Source: an uncultured Saprospiraceae bacterium (GTDB lineage: Bacteria > Bacteroidota > Bacteroidia > Chitinophagales > Saprospiraceae). Taken from it: DNA of 55,001 nucleotides. Within the stretch, counting starts at the first letter, position 1. Every line of letters starts with the position of its first letter. Under the pieces are notes generated by a model. It did no database searches. It saw nothing but the letters and a program-made list of their open reading frames with translations, and had not been told where the DNA came from. Positions 8,437 to 18,990 of this stretch are shown piece after piece. The DNA is taken from assembly GCA_937997635.1 (NCBI GenBank), contig CALLFA010000166.1, positions 1 to 55,001 of the forward strand, given 5' to 3'. The position numbers and the translations under genes were made by a program.

Positions 8437-9978
8437 TTACAAGGGAATATTACCGTGCTTCTTCTTAGGCAACACAGCAACTTTATTCTCCAACATGTCA
8501 AATGCTTTGATCAATTTGCGACGAGTTTCTTTTGGGTAAATGACTTCATCGATAAAGCCTCGTTTAGCTGCACTGTATGGATTGGCAAACAAGTCTGCAT
8601 ATTCCTTTTCTTTTTCAGCAAGTTTTTCCGCTGGATTATCAGCTGCTTTGATTTCTTTTTTGAAAATGATTTCACTCGCTCCTTTGGCACCCATGACCGC
8701 AATCTCTGCAGATGGCCAAGCGAAGTTCATATCGGCGCCGATGTGCTTGGAGTTCATGACATCATAAGCACCTCCATACGCCTTGCGCGTAATTAATGTT
8801 ACTCTTGGTACTGTCGCTTCGCTGAGCGCATACAATAGTTTGGCACCATTGGTGATAATGGCATTCCACTCTTGATCTGTACCTGGTAAAAAGCCTGGGA
8901 CATCTACTAACACGAGTAAAGGAATATTAAAACAATCACAGGTGCGTGTAAATCTTGCCGCTTTCTTTGAGCTTTCTACATCCAGGACACCAGCGAGGCT
9001 CATCGGCTGATTGGCAACGACTCCAATACTTCGTCCTGCAATCCTGCAAAAGCCGACGACGATATTGTCTGCATAGTCAGGATGTATTTCGAAGAAACTG
9101 TCGGTATCGCAAATGCCTTGGATCACCTCTCTCATGTCGTAAGGTTGATTTGCATTTTCTGGAATGATGCCTTCCAATTCTTCTCTTATTTCAGTACCAA
9201 TTTGATAGTCAAGTTTCGGTGGTTTGTCTTCGCAATTTTGCGGCATGTAGCTTAATAAATGCTTGACTTGATTGATGCAATCAACGTCATTAGTCGCAGT
9301 CAAATGAGTGACACCAGACTTTGTCGAGTGCGCACTTGCACCACCCAATTCCTCTGAAGTTACTTCTTCATTGGTGACTGTCTTTACCACATTAGGACCC
9401 GTCACAAACATATAGCTGGTGCCTTCTACCATGATAGTAAAATCAGTCATTGCTGGCGAATACACTGCTCCGCCAGCACATGGTCCCATGATGGCGGAAA
9501 TTTGTGGGATAACTCCACTTGCCATGACATTTTTATAAAAAATATCAGCATAGCCACCTAGCGAACGAACACCCTCTTGGATACGTGCACCACCACTATC
9601 ATTCAAGCCGATCAACGGTGCACCATTTTTCATTGCCATATCCATCACCTTGCAAATCTTCTCGGCATGGGTCTCAGAAAGAGCTCCTCCAAATACAGTG
9701 AAATCTTGAGCGAAAACATAAACCAATCGACCATTAACTGTACCATATCCTGTGACCACACCATCGCCATAAAATTGCTGCTTCTCCATACCGAAGTCAG
9801 TCGTACGATGCGTGACTAACGCTCCTATCTCCTCAAAAGATCCTTCATCCATTAATAATTGGACTCGTTCTCTTGCTGTCAGCTTACCTTTCGCATGCTG
9901 CTTATCTATCCGTTCTTGACCACCTCCTAATTTTGAAGCGTCTAGTTTGTCCTGTAGCAATTGGTATTTATCTTTCAT
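8437..9978 (-). CDS. pccB: Propionyl-CoA/methylmalonyl-CoA carboxyltransferase subunit
   Basis: This 513-aa protein is the biotin-dependent carboxyltransferase (beta) subunit and should carboxylate propionyl-CoA to methylmalonyl-CoA together with the biotin carboxylase and carrier encoded upstream. Typical motifs are [12 protein letters not shown] near the N-terminus, the oxyanion-hole segment [23 protein letters not shown], and the C-terminal [14 protein letters not shown] and [14 protein letters not shown]. It ends with the family signature KKHGNIPL. Length and composition match bacterial PccB/MmdA proteins. Its start overlaps the mutase gene by 11 nt, making it the last gene of the operon. 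An acetyl-CoA preference cannot be excluded by eye, but the context favours propionyl-CoA. Confidence 0.93.
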   Translation of the reverse strand: MKDKYQLLQDKLDASKLGGGQERIDKQHAKGKLTARERVQLLMDEGSFEEIGALVTHRTTDFGMEKQQFYGDGVVTGYGTVNGRLVYVFAQDFTVFGGALSETHAEKICKVMDMAMKNGAPLIGLNDSGGARIQEGVRSLGGYADIFYKNVMASGVIPQISAIMGPCAGGAVYSPAMTDFTIMVEGTSYMFVTGPNVVKTVTNEEVTSEELGGASAHSTKSGVTHLTATNDVDCINQVKHLLSYMPQNCEDKPPKLDYQIGTEIREELEGIIPENANQPYDMREVIQGICDTDSFFEIHPDYADNIVVGFCRIAGRSIGVVANQPMSLAGVLDVESSKKAARFTRTCDCFNIPLLVLVDVPGFLPGTDQEWNAIITNGAKLLYALSEATVPRVTLITRKAYGGAYDVMNSKHIGADMNFAWPSAEIAVMGAKGASEIIFKKEIKAADNPAEKLAEKEKEYADLFANPYSAAKRGFIDEVIYPKETRRKLIKAFDMLENKVAVLPKKKHGNIPL

Positions 9979-12100
9979 AGTTTTCTATCATCGATTCTAA
10001 AATTTTACACGCAGCTTCTGCAATCACTGTGCCTGGACCAAAGACACCCATGACACCAGCATCGTATAAAAATTGATGGTCTTGCGGAGGAATAACTCCA
10101 CCTGCAATAACCCGAATATCTGGTCTGCCTATTGTTTCTAATTCTTTAATGGCTTGTGGTACCAATGTTTTATGTCCAGCCGCAAGCGAGGAAATGCCCA
10201 GTATGTGCACATCATTCTCACCAGCCTGTATAACTGCTTCTTTTGGTGTTTGGAATAACGGGCCTATATCAACATCAAATCCAATATCTGCAAAACTTGT
10301 AGCAATGATCTTGGCACCTCTGTCGTGACCATCTTGCCCAAGTTTGGCTACCATGATCCGAGGACGTCTGCCATCTAGTTCAGCAAATTGATCTGCTAGT
10401 TCTCTTGCCTTTTTAAACGATTCGTCTGATGCTATCTCTCTTAAATACACGCCTGAAATTGTTTTGTGTTTGGCTTGATATCTACCGAATGTCTCTTCCA
10501 TTGCTGAAGATATCTCTCCCAATGTAGCTCTTTGTCTGGCAGCTTTAATGGCAAACGCCAATAGATTTCCATCTCCTGTTTTTGCACAAGATGCTAAATC
10601 GCGTAAAGCTTCTTCAACTTTTATCTTGTCTCTTGATTTTTTGACTTCGTTAATTCGTGCTATCTGAGATTCTCGGACTGCTGTATTATCCACTTGCAAC
10701 ACATCTATATCTGCTTCTTCTTTTACTCTAAATACATTCACACCAACAATCTGATCAGTGCCTGAATCTATTCTTGCTTGCTTCCGAGCAGCAGCTTCTT
10801 CTATTCGCATTTTGGGTAAGCCTTCTTCAATTGCTTTTGCCATTCCACCTAACTCTTCGACTTCTTGGATGAGTGTCCATGCTTTCTCGGCTATCTCTTT
10901 GGTCAGGTATTCCACATAATATGAACCACCAAACGGGTCGACGGCTTTGGTGATGTCTGTTTCTGTTTGCAAATATTTCTGTGTGTCCCTAGCTATTTTG
11001 GCGCTGTAATCTGTCGGTAAGGCTAATGCTTCATCTAGCGAGTTTGTATGCAAAGATTGAGTGCCACCAAATATTGCTGCCATTGCCTCTATGCATGTTC
11101 TTGCGATATTGTTGTATGGATCCTGAGCAGTCAAACTCCAACCAGATGTCTGACAGTGCGTCCGTAATGCCATGGACTTTGAATTACTTGGATCGAATTG
11201 TTTGACGATTTTTGCCCATAGAATTCTGGCTGCTCGCATTTTGGCAATCTCCATGAAAAAATTCATTCCGATGCCCCAAAAGAAGGACAAACGCGGAGCA
11301 AAATCATCAATGTTTAAGCCCGCTTTTATGCCAGCTTTAATGTATTCTAATCCATCTGCCAATGTGTACGCCAATTCCAAGTGAGCAGGCGCTCCAGCTT
11401 CATGCATATGATAACCAGAGATACTTATGGAATTAAACTTTGGCATCTTTTGAGAAGTAAATTCAAAGATGTCAGAGATAATACGCATCGATGGTGTTGG
11501 TGGATAGATGTATGTATTCCGAACCATAAACTCTTTGAGAATATCATTCTGAATGGTTCCACTTAATTGGGCTTGGTCGACTCCACTCTCCTCTGCTGCA
11601 ACGATATAGAATGCCATGATTGGGATCACTGCTCCATTCATCGTCATTGACACAGACATTTTATCTAAAGGTATTTGATCGAATAAGATCTTCATGTCTT
11701 CCACACTATCTATGGCAACACCTGCCATTCCGACATCTCCTTTGACTCGTTCGTGATCAGAATCATATCCCCTATGTGTGGCAAGATCGAATGCCACGGA
11801 GAGTCCTTTTTGTCCTTGTGCCAAATTACGTCTGTAAAAGGCATTACTTTTTTCAGCGGTAGAAAAGCCTGCGTATTGTCTGATCGTCCAAGGTCTTACA
11901 GCATACATCGAACTGTATGGCCCTCTTAGGTATGGTGGAATGCCTGCAACAAAATCAAGATGTTTGGCATCTTTAATGTCTGCCTTTGAGAAACTATTTT
12001 TTATCTCAATATCTTCAGGCGTCTCCCACTGTCGATCTGGAGTGTCGTTAGATTGCGTCGTACGCTTATATGATATGTTGGAAAAATCTGGCTTATTCAT
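9968..12100 (-). CDS. scpA: Methylmalonyl-CoA mutase, large (catalytic) subunit
   Basis: This 710-aa adenosylcobalamin enzyme interconverts methylmalonyl-CoA and succinyl-CoA. The ATG at 12100 is preferred over an in-frame TTG at 12118 because it overlaps the biotin carboxylase stop by exactly 4 nt. The N-terminal TIM barrel shows [21 protein letters not shown] and [20 protein letters not shown], followed by [10 protein letters not shown]. The C-terminal cobalamin-binding domain (from about residue 580) has the D-x-H-x-x-G motif [12 protein letters not shown] and the loop [10 protein letters not shown]. All expected regions are present, so activity is likely. The substrate comes from the carboxylase encoded in the same operon. 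Confidence 0.95.
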   Translation of the reverse strand: MNKPDFSNISYKRTTQSNDTPDRQWETPEDIEIKNSFSKADIKDAKHLDFVAGIPPYLRGPYSSMYAVRPWTIRQYAGFSTAEKSNAFYRRNLAQGQKGLSVAFDLATHRGYDSDHERVKGDVGMAGVAIDSVEDMKILFDQIPLDKMSVSMTMNGAVIPIMAFYIVAAEESGVDQAQLSGTIQNDILKEFMVRNTYIYPPTPSMRIISDIFEFTSQKMPKFNSISISGYHMHEAGAPAHLELAYTLADGLEYIKAGIKAGLNIDDFAPRLSFFWGIGMNFFMEIAKMRAARILWAKIVKQFDPSNSKSMALRTHCQTSGWSLTAQDPYNNIARTCIEAMAAIFGGTQSLHTNSLDEALALPTDYSAKIARDTQKYLQTETDITKAVDPFGGSYYVEYLTKEIAEKAWTLIQEVEELGGMAKAIEEGLPKMRIEEAAARKQARIDSGTDQIVGVNVFRVKEEADIDVLQVDNTAVRESQIARINEVKKSRDKIKVEEALRDLASCAKTGDGNLLAFAIKAARQRATLGEISSAMEETFGRYQAKHKTISGVYLREIASDESFKKARELADQFAELDGRRPRIMVAKLGQDGHDRGAKIIATSFADIGFDVDIGPLFQTPKEAVIQAGENDVHILGISSLAAGHKTLVPQAIKELETIGRPDIRVIAGGVIPPQDHQFLYDAGVMGVFGPGTVIAEAACKILESMIENYER

Positions 12101-13569
12101 GATAGACGACTTGACCAACTGGACTGTTCATTATTGATTGTACGCAATTGATCTTTTTTCTGTAGGTAAAAATGAAGCGCTGCTTTTGCTGCTAATTCTC
12201 GACCACCGTTTTGTTGTTCTTCAAATATCTCTTTCGAGAAATAGTTTTTGACAAAATGAGTATCGAAATTTCCACTGATAAATGCGTCGTGATTACACAC
12301 AAAATCACCAAATGGCAATGTTGTTTCTAATCCTTTTATTTTATAATCTGCAATGGCTTTTTTCATCAGATCAATCGCTTCTTCACGATTGTTTCCGTAA
12401 GTAATCAATTTAGCAATCATAGGATCATAATAGATAGGAATGTCCATACCTTCTTCATATCCATCATCGACTCTGATGCCATTTCCAACAGGGAGTTTGT
12501 ACGTTTCTAAATTGCCAATACTTGGAAGAAAATTATTCATTGGGTCCTCTGCATACACACGTAATTCTAGGGCATGACCTTTAATACTTAGATCTTCTTG
12601 TTTGAATGACAGCTCTTCATTTCTTGCTACTTTTATTTGTTGTTCGACCAAATCAATACCAGTAATTAATTCACTAACTGGGTGCTCCACTTGAAGCCGT
12701 GTATTCATTTCTAAAAAATAGAAATTGTGTTGATCGTCCAATAAAAACTCTACGGTACCTGCGCCTTGGTAGTTGCAAGATTGCGCGACCCTAACAGCGG
12801 CATTTCCCATCTCCTCTCTTAAAGCAGGTGTCAATACTGCTGATGGCGCTTCCTCTACGACTTTTTGATGTCTTCGTTGGATACTGCATTCTCGTTCGAA
12901 GAGGTGGACAGTATTCCCATGGTTATCAGCCAACACTTGTATTTCAATGTGTCTCGGACCAGTGACGTATTTTTCTATAAAGACTGACCCATCACCAAAA
13001 GCAGATGTTGCTTCACTAATGGCACGTGTCATTTGACTTTCTAACTCGTCTTCTTTTTCAACTACTCTCATGCCTTTTCCACCACCACCTGCCGATGCTT
13101 TTATTAAGATAGGGTAGCCTATTTCTTTGCCAATTGATTTCGCTAATGCCACATCAGTGATCGCCTTGTCTATACCTGGAACCATTGGTATGTCGTACGC
13201 CTTTACGGCATCTTTTGCAGCCAACTTACTCCCCATGATCTCTATTGAATGAGGAGACGGACCTATAAATGTAATTCCAGCATCAGTCACTTGTTTGGCG
13301 AAACCTGCATTCTCACTTAAAAAACCATAGCCAGGGTGTATGCCATCGACCCCAAGCTTGAGTGCTTCTTCAATTATTTTTTCACCTAATAAATAGGATT
13401 GATTTGAAGGGGCAGGCCCAAGACAAATCGCTTCATCGGCTAGTTTGACATGCGGTGCATTTCTATCGGCGTCAGAATAAACAGCAACAGTTTTAATGCC
13501 CATTTTTTTGGCACTGCGTATCACCCGTTGAGCAATTTCAGCTCTGTTAGCTACGAGTATTTTTTTCAT
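12097..13569 (-). CDS. Biotin carboxylase subunit of an acyl-CoA carboxylase
   Basis: This 490-aa protein is the ATP-grasp biotin carboxylase component. Visible motifs are the N-terminal [18 protein letters not shown], the ATP lid [14 protein letters not shown] (about residues 158-171), [25 protein letters not shown], and the metal/catalytic segment [14 protein letters not shown] (about 289-302). It has no fused biotin domain; that is supplied by the separate 156-aa carrier two genes upstream. Compared with AccC (about 450 aa) it carries a short C-terminal extension. Gene overlaps of 4 nt on both sides support translational coupling. Confidence 0.93.
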   Translation of the reverse strand: MKKILVANRAEIAQRVIRSAKKMGIKTVAVYSDADRNAPHVKLADEAICLGPAPSNQSYLLGEKIIEEALKLGVDGIHPGYGFLSENAGFAKQVTDAGITFIGPSPHSIEIMGSKLAAKDAVKAYDIPMVPGIDKAITDVALAKSIGKEIGYPILIKASAGGGGKGMRVVEKEDELESQMTRAISEATSAFGDGSVFIEKYVTGPRHIEIQVLADNHGNTVHLFERECSIQRRHQKVVEEAPSAVLTPALREEMGNAAVRVAQSCNYQGAGTVEFLLDDQHNFYFLEMNTRLQVEHPVSELITGIDLVEQQIKVARNEELSFKQEDLSIKGHALELRVYAEDPMNNFLPSIGNLETYKLPVGNGIRVDDGYEEGMDIPIYYDPMIAKLITYGNNREEAIDLMKKAIADYKIKGLETTLPFGDFVCNHDAFISGNFDTHFVKNYFSKEIFEEQQNGGRELAAKAALHFYLQKKDQLRTINNEQSSWSSRLS

Positions 13570-14591
13570 AGGTTTTCGTATTTATGTTGGAATTTCTTCC
13601 AAGCAGATGCAGCTAGTGTGTCTGTCATTTGCTCTAAATAATAACTGCCAGCAGCTGGATCTTCTACTCTGTGCATGAAGGATTCTAACTGCATCAAGTG
13701 ATTGACATTTCTAGCTATTCTTCTGTGAAATGCAATTGACTCTTTGGAATTTGTCGGCGGTAGATGAATGATGTCTGCTCCACCAATAGAAGCAGCCATA
13801 GCTTGAGAAGCTGCTTGTATCTTTGCGTAATCTTGATCTGTTTTCTCTTCAGATGCAAGAGTCATTTGAGCTTTTATATAGGTGCGACTCGGTTCTGTAA
13901 TACCAAATCCTTGACAGAGGAGAGGCCATAATAATTTAATGGCTCTTAGTTTGCAAATATTTACATAAAATGAATTCGTCAACTGTATGGTCAACCATGT
14001 CTTATGCATGGACTTTGATTCATCAGCTAATAATCCTTGACAGATGTCTAATAACAGATTTGCTATTTCATCATCAGGGTTGTCTCTATCTTTGGAAATG
14101 ATGGCATTTGTTTTAATTAATGGGAAATCGTTATAAATGTTAGTTCCATTTTCAACAACGCCTTTAATTTTATCATTATCAAATGAAGACTGTGTTAAAT
14201 AGCTATGGAATGATTTTGCAATTTCTTCACTTCCTTTGATTTGGAGGAAAATCCACTCTAGATTAATGTCTTTTAATAGGTCATTAAAATCACTGCTATC
14301 TGATATAGAAAAACTCAATGCTGTAGCACCACCTTCTAAGGCTTGCATAGCTTCTGAGTTAGCCTCTTTAGGATTTGTTACAATAATCTCTTCCAGGATA
14401 AACCAGTTGTTGTCTCCTCTTGAATGTAAAGCCTCTAATTCTGAATCTACATCTTCTTTGCTTGCAACTGGCGAAAAGTTGAGATCACTTGACAATTGCC
14501 AATTCAGGCTATCTAGTGATTTGCCCTTAAGGTCGGTCTCAATTTTATCGAGCCATTCTTGTTTTGATATGGAAGGAAATTCAAATGTCAT
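13566..14591 (-). CDS. Methylmalonyl-CoA mutase small subunit-like protein (short form)
   Basis: The ATG at 14591, 1 nt after the carrier gene stop, gives 341 aa; an in-frame TTG at 14600 would overlap that gene. The C-terminal third is clearly mutase-like: KLRAIKLLWPLLCQGFG, AASIGGADIIHLPP, FHRRIARNVNHLMQLESF and RVEDPAAGSYYLEQMTD. It stops just after this motif, so the cobalamin-binding domain is absent, and the N-terminal barrel half is diverged and shortened. Classical small subunits are about 600 aa or more. The small subunit is non-catalytic in the heterodimeric enzyme, so this is likely a structural partner of the 710-aa subunit. Confidence 0.85.
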   Translation of the reverse strand: MTFEFPSISKQEWLDKIETDLKGKSLDSLNWQLSSDLNFSPVASKEDVDSELEALHSRGDNNWFILEEIIVTNPKEANSEAMQALEGGATALSFSISDSSDFNDLLKDINLEWIFLQIKGSEEIAKSFHSYLTQSSFDNDKIKGVVENGTNIYNDFPLIKTNAIISKDRDNPDDEIANLLLDICQGLLADESKSMHKTWLTIQLTNSFYVNICKLRAIKLLWPLLCQGFGITEPSRTYIKAQMTLASEEKTDQDYAKIQAASQAMAASIGGADIIHLPPTNSKESIAFHRRIARNVNHLMQLESFMHRVEDPAAGSYYLEQMTDTLAASAWKKFQHKYENL

Positions 14592-14592
14592 C

Positions 14593-15063
14593 TTAATCAA
14601 GTGATATGAGTAGTTGCCCTTTTTCCACAGCGTCTCCTTTTGCGATACTAATTTCTTTTACAATTCCGTCACCTGGGCATTTGAGAACATTCTCCATTTT
14701 CATGGCCTCAAGGATTAACAGTTGGCTGTCTTTTTCTACTTGGTCGCCTTCTTTCACCATGATTTCAAGGACCAGTCCTGGCATTGGAGCTTTGATGTCT
14801 TTGATTACAACATTTGCTTCAGCAGTAAAACCCAATTCATCAATGAGTATGTCTAATTTATCTTCGATGACAACTGTATGTTGTTTGCCATCTATGCTAA
14901 GTGTGACAACTTTACTATCCAAATCAATGTCAAGCAGTTCTGCTTTCACAGAAGCATTACCGTCAATTAAATGAAGTTTGTGATCAGTAGAGATGACATC
15001 TAACTTGTCAATATCTTCCTTTGTCAGTTCAAACTGTGACGAGTCTATATTAAGTCTATACAT
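14593..15063 (-). CDS. Biotin carboxyl carrier protein
   Basis: This 156-aa protein has the biotinyl/lipoyl domain at its C-terminus (about residues 88-155), with KAPMPGLVLEI and the biotin-accepting lysine in EAMKMEN (K122). The N-terminal half resembles the region that joins carrier and carboxylase in propionyl-CoA carboxylase alpha chains, so here the alpha chain is split into separate genes. It should shuttle carboxyl-biotin between the biotin carboxylase and the carboxyltransferase of this operon. Its ATG follows the enoyl-CoA hydratase stop directly, with no spacer. Confidence 0.92.
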   Translation of the reverse strand: MYRLNIDSSQFELTKEDIDKLDVISTDHKLHLIDGNASVKAELLDIDLDSKVVTLSIDGKQHTVVIEDKLDILIDELGFTAEANVVIKDIKAPMPGLVLEIMVKEGDQVEKDSQLLILEAMKMENVLKCPGDGIVKEISIAKGDAVEKGQLLISLD

Positions 15064-15849
15064 TTAAGATCCTTTAAAGTTTGCTTTACGTTTTTCGATA
15101 AAGGCGGTCGCGCCTTCTTGGAAATCTTCGCTCAAGGTCAAATCTCTGAATCCGTCTAGTTCGACTTGGTAGCCGTTTTTAGATTCGTCAATTGCTGCAT
15201 TGATGGCTTCGATAGATTTTGCTACAGCTAAAGGTGCTTTTGCAGCTATTTTTTCTATGATTTCAATTGCCTTATCTACTTCAGTACCAGGCTCTACCAC
15301 ATGATTAGCTAGCCCAATTTCTAACGCTTTTGCAGCAGAGATCATGTCCCCAGTCAAGGTATATTCCATTGCTCTGCCTTTGCCGATTAATTGGGTCAAT
15401 CTTTGTGTACCACCATAACCAGGTATCAAACCTAAGTTGACTTCTGGTTGGCCAAATCTCGCTTTCTCACTAGCTACACGTATGTGACAAGCCATGGCTA
15501 ATTCACATCCGCCGCCAAGTGCGAATCCATTGACAGCAGCAATAATCGGCTTATGGAAATTTTCTATTTTAAAGAATGTGTCGTGGCCTCGTTTTGCTAG
15601 ACCTTCACCACCAGAACCAGTGGGTAAGTCAAGAAACTCTTTAATGTCTGCACCTGCAACAAATGCTTTTTCACCAGCACCGGTGAAGACAACACCTTTG
15701 AGTCCATCTCGAGATGGTAAGTCTTCATCCAGTAAATTGATAAGATCAACAAACACTGAATTGTTTAGTGCATTCAATGCTTGAGGCCTATTGATGGTGA
15801 CAACGACAACACCATTTCTATCTTCTACTAAGATACTTTCGTATGACAT
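15064..15849 (-). CDS. Enoyl-CoA hydratase/isomerase family protein
   Basis: This 261-aa crotonase-fold protein should hydrate trans-2-enoyl-CoA esters in beta-oxidation or branched-chain amino-acid breakdown. The CoA/oxyanion segments AFVAGADIKEF and AVNGFALGGGCELAMACH (about residues 66-76 and 105-122) are intact. The catalytic glutamate regions are GGCELA and FGQPEVNLGLIPGYGGTQ (about 137-154). The length is standard. It lies 3 nt downstream of thiolase, which suggests that the operon both makes and consumes propionyl-CoA. Exact chain-length preference cannot be read from sequence. Confidence 0.92.
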   Translation of the reverse strand: MSYESILVEDRNGVVVVTINRPQALNALNNSVFVDLINLLDEDLPSRDGLKGVVFTGAGEKAFVAGADIKEFLDLPTGSGGEGLAKRGHDTFFKIENFHKPIIAAVNGFALGGGCELAMACHIRVASEKARFGQPEVNLGLIPGYGGTQRLTQLIGKGRAMEYTLTGDMISAAKALEIGLANHVVEPGTEVDKAIEIIEKIAAKAPLAVAKSIEAINAAIDESKNGYQVELDGFRDLTLSEDFQEGATAFIEKRKANFKGS

Positions 15850-15852
15850 AGA

Positions 15853-17031
15853 TTATACTTTTTCTAAAACAATTGAAGATGCACCTCCGCCTCCATTACA
15901 GATTGCAGCGACACCTTTTGATCCACCTTTTTGGTGCATGACATTGCACAAGGTTGAAATGATTCTTGCGCCGGAGCAACCAAGCGGATGACCAATGGAT
16001 ACTGCACCTCCAAATACATTTACTTTCGAGGGATCGACTTCGAGTAACTTATTATAAGCTAATGGTACTACACTAAATGCTTCATTCACTTCAAAGTAGT
16101 CGATATCACTGATTGAATAACCTGCTCTTTCTAAAGCAATTGGAGTTGCTTTGGTTGGCGCTGTTGTAAACCATTCTGGTTCGTGTGCAGCATCTGCAAA
16201 GGATACGATTCTTGCAATCGGAGTCAGACCCAATTCTTTGACTTTAGACTCACTTGCTAAGATGATTGCAGCAGCTCCGTCATTTATGGTAGATGCGTTT
16301 GCCGCTGTGACTGTACCATCTTTGGTAAATGCTGGTCTCAACTGTGGGATTTTTTCAAACTTAACTTTCTTCGGTTCCTCATCTTCTGTCATGATGATTG
16401 GATCTCCTTTCCGTTGTGGAATGGTGACTGGTGCGATTTCAGAACTAAACTGTCCTGATTCAGTAGCTGCAATGGCATTTTTATAAGAGTTTATCGCGTA
16501 ATTATCTTGGTCTTCACGAGAGATGTTGTATTCTTTGGCAGTTGCATCTCCAAAAGCTCCCATGACGCCTTGGTCAAACGCATCGATCAATCCATCTTTT
16601 GCTAATCCATCAATCAATGTACTGTCTCCGTATTTATAACCGAATCTTGCTTTTGGTACATAGTATGGTACGGAGGACATGTTTTCCATTCCACCAGCAA
16701 CAACAAGATGATTGTGGCCAAGCATAATGGACTGCGCACCAAACATGATTGATTTTGCACCTGAAGAACAGACTTTGTTGACTGTTGTGCAAGGTACCGT
16801 ATTTGGTATGCCAGCATATATGGAAGCTTGTCTTGCTGGTGCTTGACCTAGATTTGCCGAACAAACATTGCCCATAAATACTTCGTCGATGGCACTTGCT
16901 TCTACATTAGCTTTTTCTAACGCCGCTTTAATGGCAATTGATCCGAGCTTTGTCGCTGAGATCGATGCTAGCCTTCCGCCAAAACTTCCAAGAGGTGTTC
17001 TAAGTGCAGCACATATATAAACTGTTTCCAT
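15853..17031 (-). CDS. Acetyl-CoA C-acyltransferase (thiolase)
   Basis: This 392-aa thiolase cleaves 3-ketoacyl-CoA, or condenses acetyl-CoA in reverse. The nucleophilic cysteine is C88 in NKVCSSGAKS. The other active-site parts are FEVNEAFSVVPL, GGAVSIGHPLGCSGARI, and the second catalytic Cys in AAICNGGGGASS near the C-terminus. Length and motifs match biosynthetic/degradative type II thiolases. It follows the substrate-binding-like gene by 52 nt and precedes enoyl-CoA hydratase by 3 nt. Together with that gene it could carry out thiolysis yielding acetyl-CoA and propionyl-CoA. Confidence 0.93.
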   Translation of the reverse strand: METVYICAALRTPLGSFGGRLASISATKLGSIAIKAALEKANVEASAIDEVFMGNVCSANLGQAPARQASIYAGIPNTVPCTTVNKVCSSGAKSIMFGAQSIMLGHNHLVVAGGMENMSSVPYYVPKARFGYKYGDSTLIDGLAKDGLIDAFDQGVMGAFGDATAKEYNISREDQDNYAINSYKNAIAATESGQFSSEIAPVTIPQRKGDPIIMTEDEEPKKVKFEKIPQLRPAFTKDGTVTAANASTINDGAAAIILASESKVKELGLTPIARIVSFADAAHEPEWFTTAPTKATPIALERAGYSISDIDYFEVNEAFSVVPLAYNKLLEVDPSKVNVFGGAVSIGHPLGCSGARIISTLCNVMHQKGGSKGVAAICNGGGGASSIVLEKV

Positions 17032-17083
17032 TTATTGAATTTATTGCTATAAAAATACCATAATTGCAAGAAGGAAAAGCTTT

Positions 17084-17842
17084 CTACATTTTAAATGATG
17101 TCAATTTTGGAATTCTTGACCCATACCAAGAAAAGAACTCACCATCCACTAATTGAATATCTGTAGACGGAAAGTGTTCACGTAATTCTTGTATGTCAGA
17201 TTGTTTGAATGGATAAGGTTCTGACGATAAGAGGATTACATTTGGATTGAGACTTTGGATTTCTTCTATACTTGTTTCTGGATATCTCTCTTTTTGATGG
17301 AAGACATTCGCAAATCCAAGTCTTTTCATAATGTCATGGATATATGTGTTTTTACCAACTGACATGTATGGTTTCTTCCAAATGAGATAAGCTGCTGTTT
17401 TATTCATCGATATCTTGTTTGTTTCCAATACCTTCTCAGATTCTCTAATGATTGCTTCAATTAAAGACGGTTTAGCACAAATTTTGCCTATCTGTTTGAT
17501 GAAATCATATGACTCTTGTAAAGAGCTGATATCGCTCACGTAGACAGGAATATACTTTTCAAGTTGTTCTATATCTTCTTTGTTGTTTTCTTCTTTATTG
17601 GCAAATATGAGGTCAGGTTTAAGAGCCAGAATTGCGTCAATGTGAAGCATTTTGGTACCTCCAATCATAGGTGTATTCAGTTTGATTTCTTGTGGATGAA
17701 TGCAAAATTTAGTTCTGCAAACGATCTTTTCTATTCCGAATAGATCTGCCAATAACTCTGTATGTGATGGAACCAATGATACGATTCTTGATAAAGGTTG
17801 ATGTACATTGACTTTACGGCCGATTTCATCTGTTAGGATCAT
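17084..17842 (-). CDS. Cobalamin/metal-chelate substrate-binding-like protein (BtuF type), no signal peptide
   Basis: The ATG at 17842 gives 252 aa starting MILTDEIGRKVNV. A TTG at 17872 would only add ten residues and run into the divergent sigma gene region. The fold is the helical-backbone metal receptor type: SRIVSLVPSHTELLADLFG, ILALKPDLIFANKEENN, IPVYVSDISSLQESYDFI, KRLGFANVF and SLNPNVILLSSEPYPF. BtuF relatives bind vitamin B12 for import, but I see no secretion signal, so this copy would be cytosolic. It lies 52 nt upstream of the operon holding a B12-dependent mutase. A role in cobalamin binding or salvage is inferred; a siderophore-type ligand is the alternative. Confidence 0.8.
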   Translation of the reverse strand: MILTDEIGRKVNVHQPLSRIVSLVPSHTELLADLFGIEKIVCRTKFCIHPQEIKLNTPMIGGTKMLHIDAILALKPDLIFANKEENNKEDIEQLEKYIPVYVSDISSLQESYDFIKQIGKICAKPSLIEAIIRESEKVLETNKISMNKTAAYLIWKKPYMSVGKNTYIHDIMKRLGFANVFHQKERYPETSIEEIQSLNPNVILLSSEPYPFKQSDIQELREHFPSTDIQLVDGEFFSWYGSRIPKLTSFKM

Positions 17843-17918
17843 TGTTAAAAAAATATTTTTTAGCAGATGCAACTTAGTTAAATTTATACAGTCATTAGCA
17901 CAGAAACTACCTACTGTA

Positions 17919-18464
17919 TTGGAAAAACTGAACTACCATAAGGAGTTGATAGAAAGTTGCAAAGCTGGAAATCGGTCGGCACAATTCAAATTGTATCGGA
18001 TGTATTCTAAGGCAATGTACAATACTTGTGTCCGTATGATGAATGACAACATGGATGCAGAAGATGCGATGCAACTGGCTTTTATTAAAGTATTCAAGAA
18101 CATAAAGCAATATGAATACAAATCAACACCTGGAGCATGGATAAAGCGAATTGTAGTAAATAGTTGTTTGGACCAATTAAAGAAAAAGAAAATTCATTTT
18201 GAAGAAATTAATGATCGAACAGAAGTGGTAGAAGAAGAAACAGTAGAACCGAATTATAACATTGATATGATCAAGAATGCAATGGCAAAATTAGCACCTG
18301 GCTATCGAGCAGTGTTTAATTTATATGCTATTGAAGGATATGATCATAAGGAAATTGCTGGAATATTGGAGACGTCAGAAGCAAATTCAAAATCTCAATA
18401 CAGTAGAGCAAAGCAACATTTAAAGAAAATCATATCAGAATCAACAAGCTATGAAGCAGGATAA
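17919..18464 (+). CDS. ECF-type RNA polymerase sigma factor
   Basis: No ATG suits the N-terminus. The TTG at 17919 gives 181 aa (MEKLNYHKELIES...), while the TTG at 17808 would overlap the divergent gene. Region 2 is QFKLYRMYSKAMYNTCVRMM to DAEDAMQLAFIKVFKNIKQY, with the core-binding DAEDAMQ. Region 4 is LAPGYRAVFNLYAIEGYDHKEIAGIL plus SQYSRAKQHLKK, a helix-turn-helix for the -35 element. It overlaps the next gene by 14 nt. That gene encodes a single-pass membrane protein, as expected for an ECF sigma/anti-sigma pair responding to envelope signals. The start codon is uncertain. Confidence 0.88.
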   Translation: MEKLNYHKELIESCKAGNRSAQFKLYRMYSKAMYNTCVRMMNDNMDAEDAMQLAFIKVFKNIKQYEYKSTPGAWIKRIVVNSCLDQLKKKKIHFEEINDRTEVVEEETVEPNYNIDMIKNAMAKLAPGYRAVFNLYAIEGYDHKEIAGILETSEANSKSQYSRAKQHLKKIISESTSYEAG

Positions 18465-18990
18465 ACTCGAACAATTCATCCAAGAAAATCGAGCAAAGTT
18501 TGATAATGAGGAAGTACCTCCAATGCTTTGGCAAGTCATTGAAGATGAATTAAAACCGCCGAAAGCCAAGATGTTTTCACTTAAGTTCATCATGAGTATG
18601 GCAGCTAGTGCTGTGGTATTGCTCTGCTGTGGCTTGGCGATCGGAATGCAAATGGCAAAGCCAGAGTTAGAAGAAAGAATCATGGCAGTTCACCCTGACT
18701 TTATGGAAGCTGAGCAACACTACAAACACCAAGTGAATCTAAAGTTGAATCAAGCGAGATCATTGGGCGGTCAGCAGCATGTTGAGAGTGATCTAAATCA
18801 ATTGGATGCTGTGTATCAGGAATTGAAAAACGAATTGTTGAATAATGGTGTACAAAGTGATGAAGTGATTGTTGAAGCGATGATCGATCACTATAAATCA
18901 AAATTGGAAGTACTAGAAGTAGTGCTTGAAAAATTAGAACAGAAAAATTTAAATATAAATAGATCAGATTATGAGAATGTCGAATTATAA
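18451..18990 (+). CDS. Putative membrane-anchored anti-sigma factor
   Basis: This 179-aa protein has a charged N-terminal cytosolic segment of about 42 residues (KLEQFIQENRAKFDNEEVPP, then MLWQVIEDEL). One transmembrane helix follows (about 44-68, ending GMQMAKPE). The outer part is a helical, Glu/Leu-rich coiled coil (about 70-170). No classical zinc anti-sigma His/Cys motif is seen. Position immediately after and overlapping the sigma gene, with a single membrane span and a short cytosolic tail, is the basis for the call. It overlaps the following DUF4097 gene by 20 nt. Confidence 0.7.
   Translation: MKQDKLEQFIQENRAKFDNEEVPPMLWQVIEDELKPPKAKMFSLKFIMSMAASAVVLLCCGLAIGMQMAKPELEERIMAVHPDFMEAEQHYKHQVNLKLNQARSLGGQQHVESDLNQLDAVYQELKNELLNNGVQSDEVIVEAMIDHYKSKLEVLEVVLEKLEQKNLNINRSDYENVEL

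Noticed and set aside
12100..12118. TTG start for the large mutase subunit
   Set aside because: The ATG at 12100 gives the standard 4-nt overlap and a normal N-terminus.
17808..17918. Longer sigma factor starting with TTG at 17808
   Set aside because: The added residues overlap the divergent gene and are not sigma-like; TTG at 17919 fits the family start.
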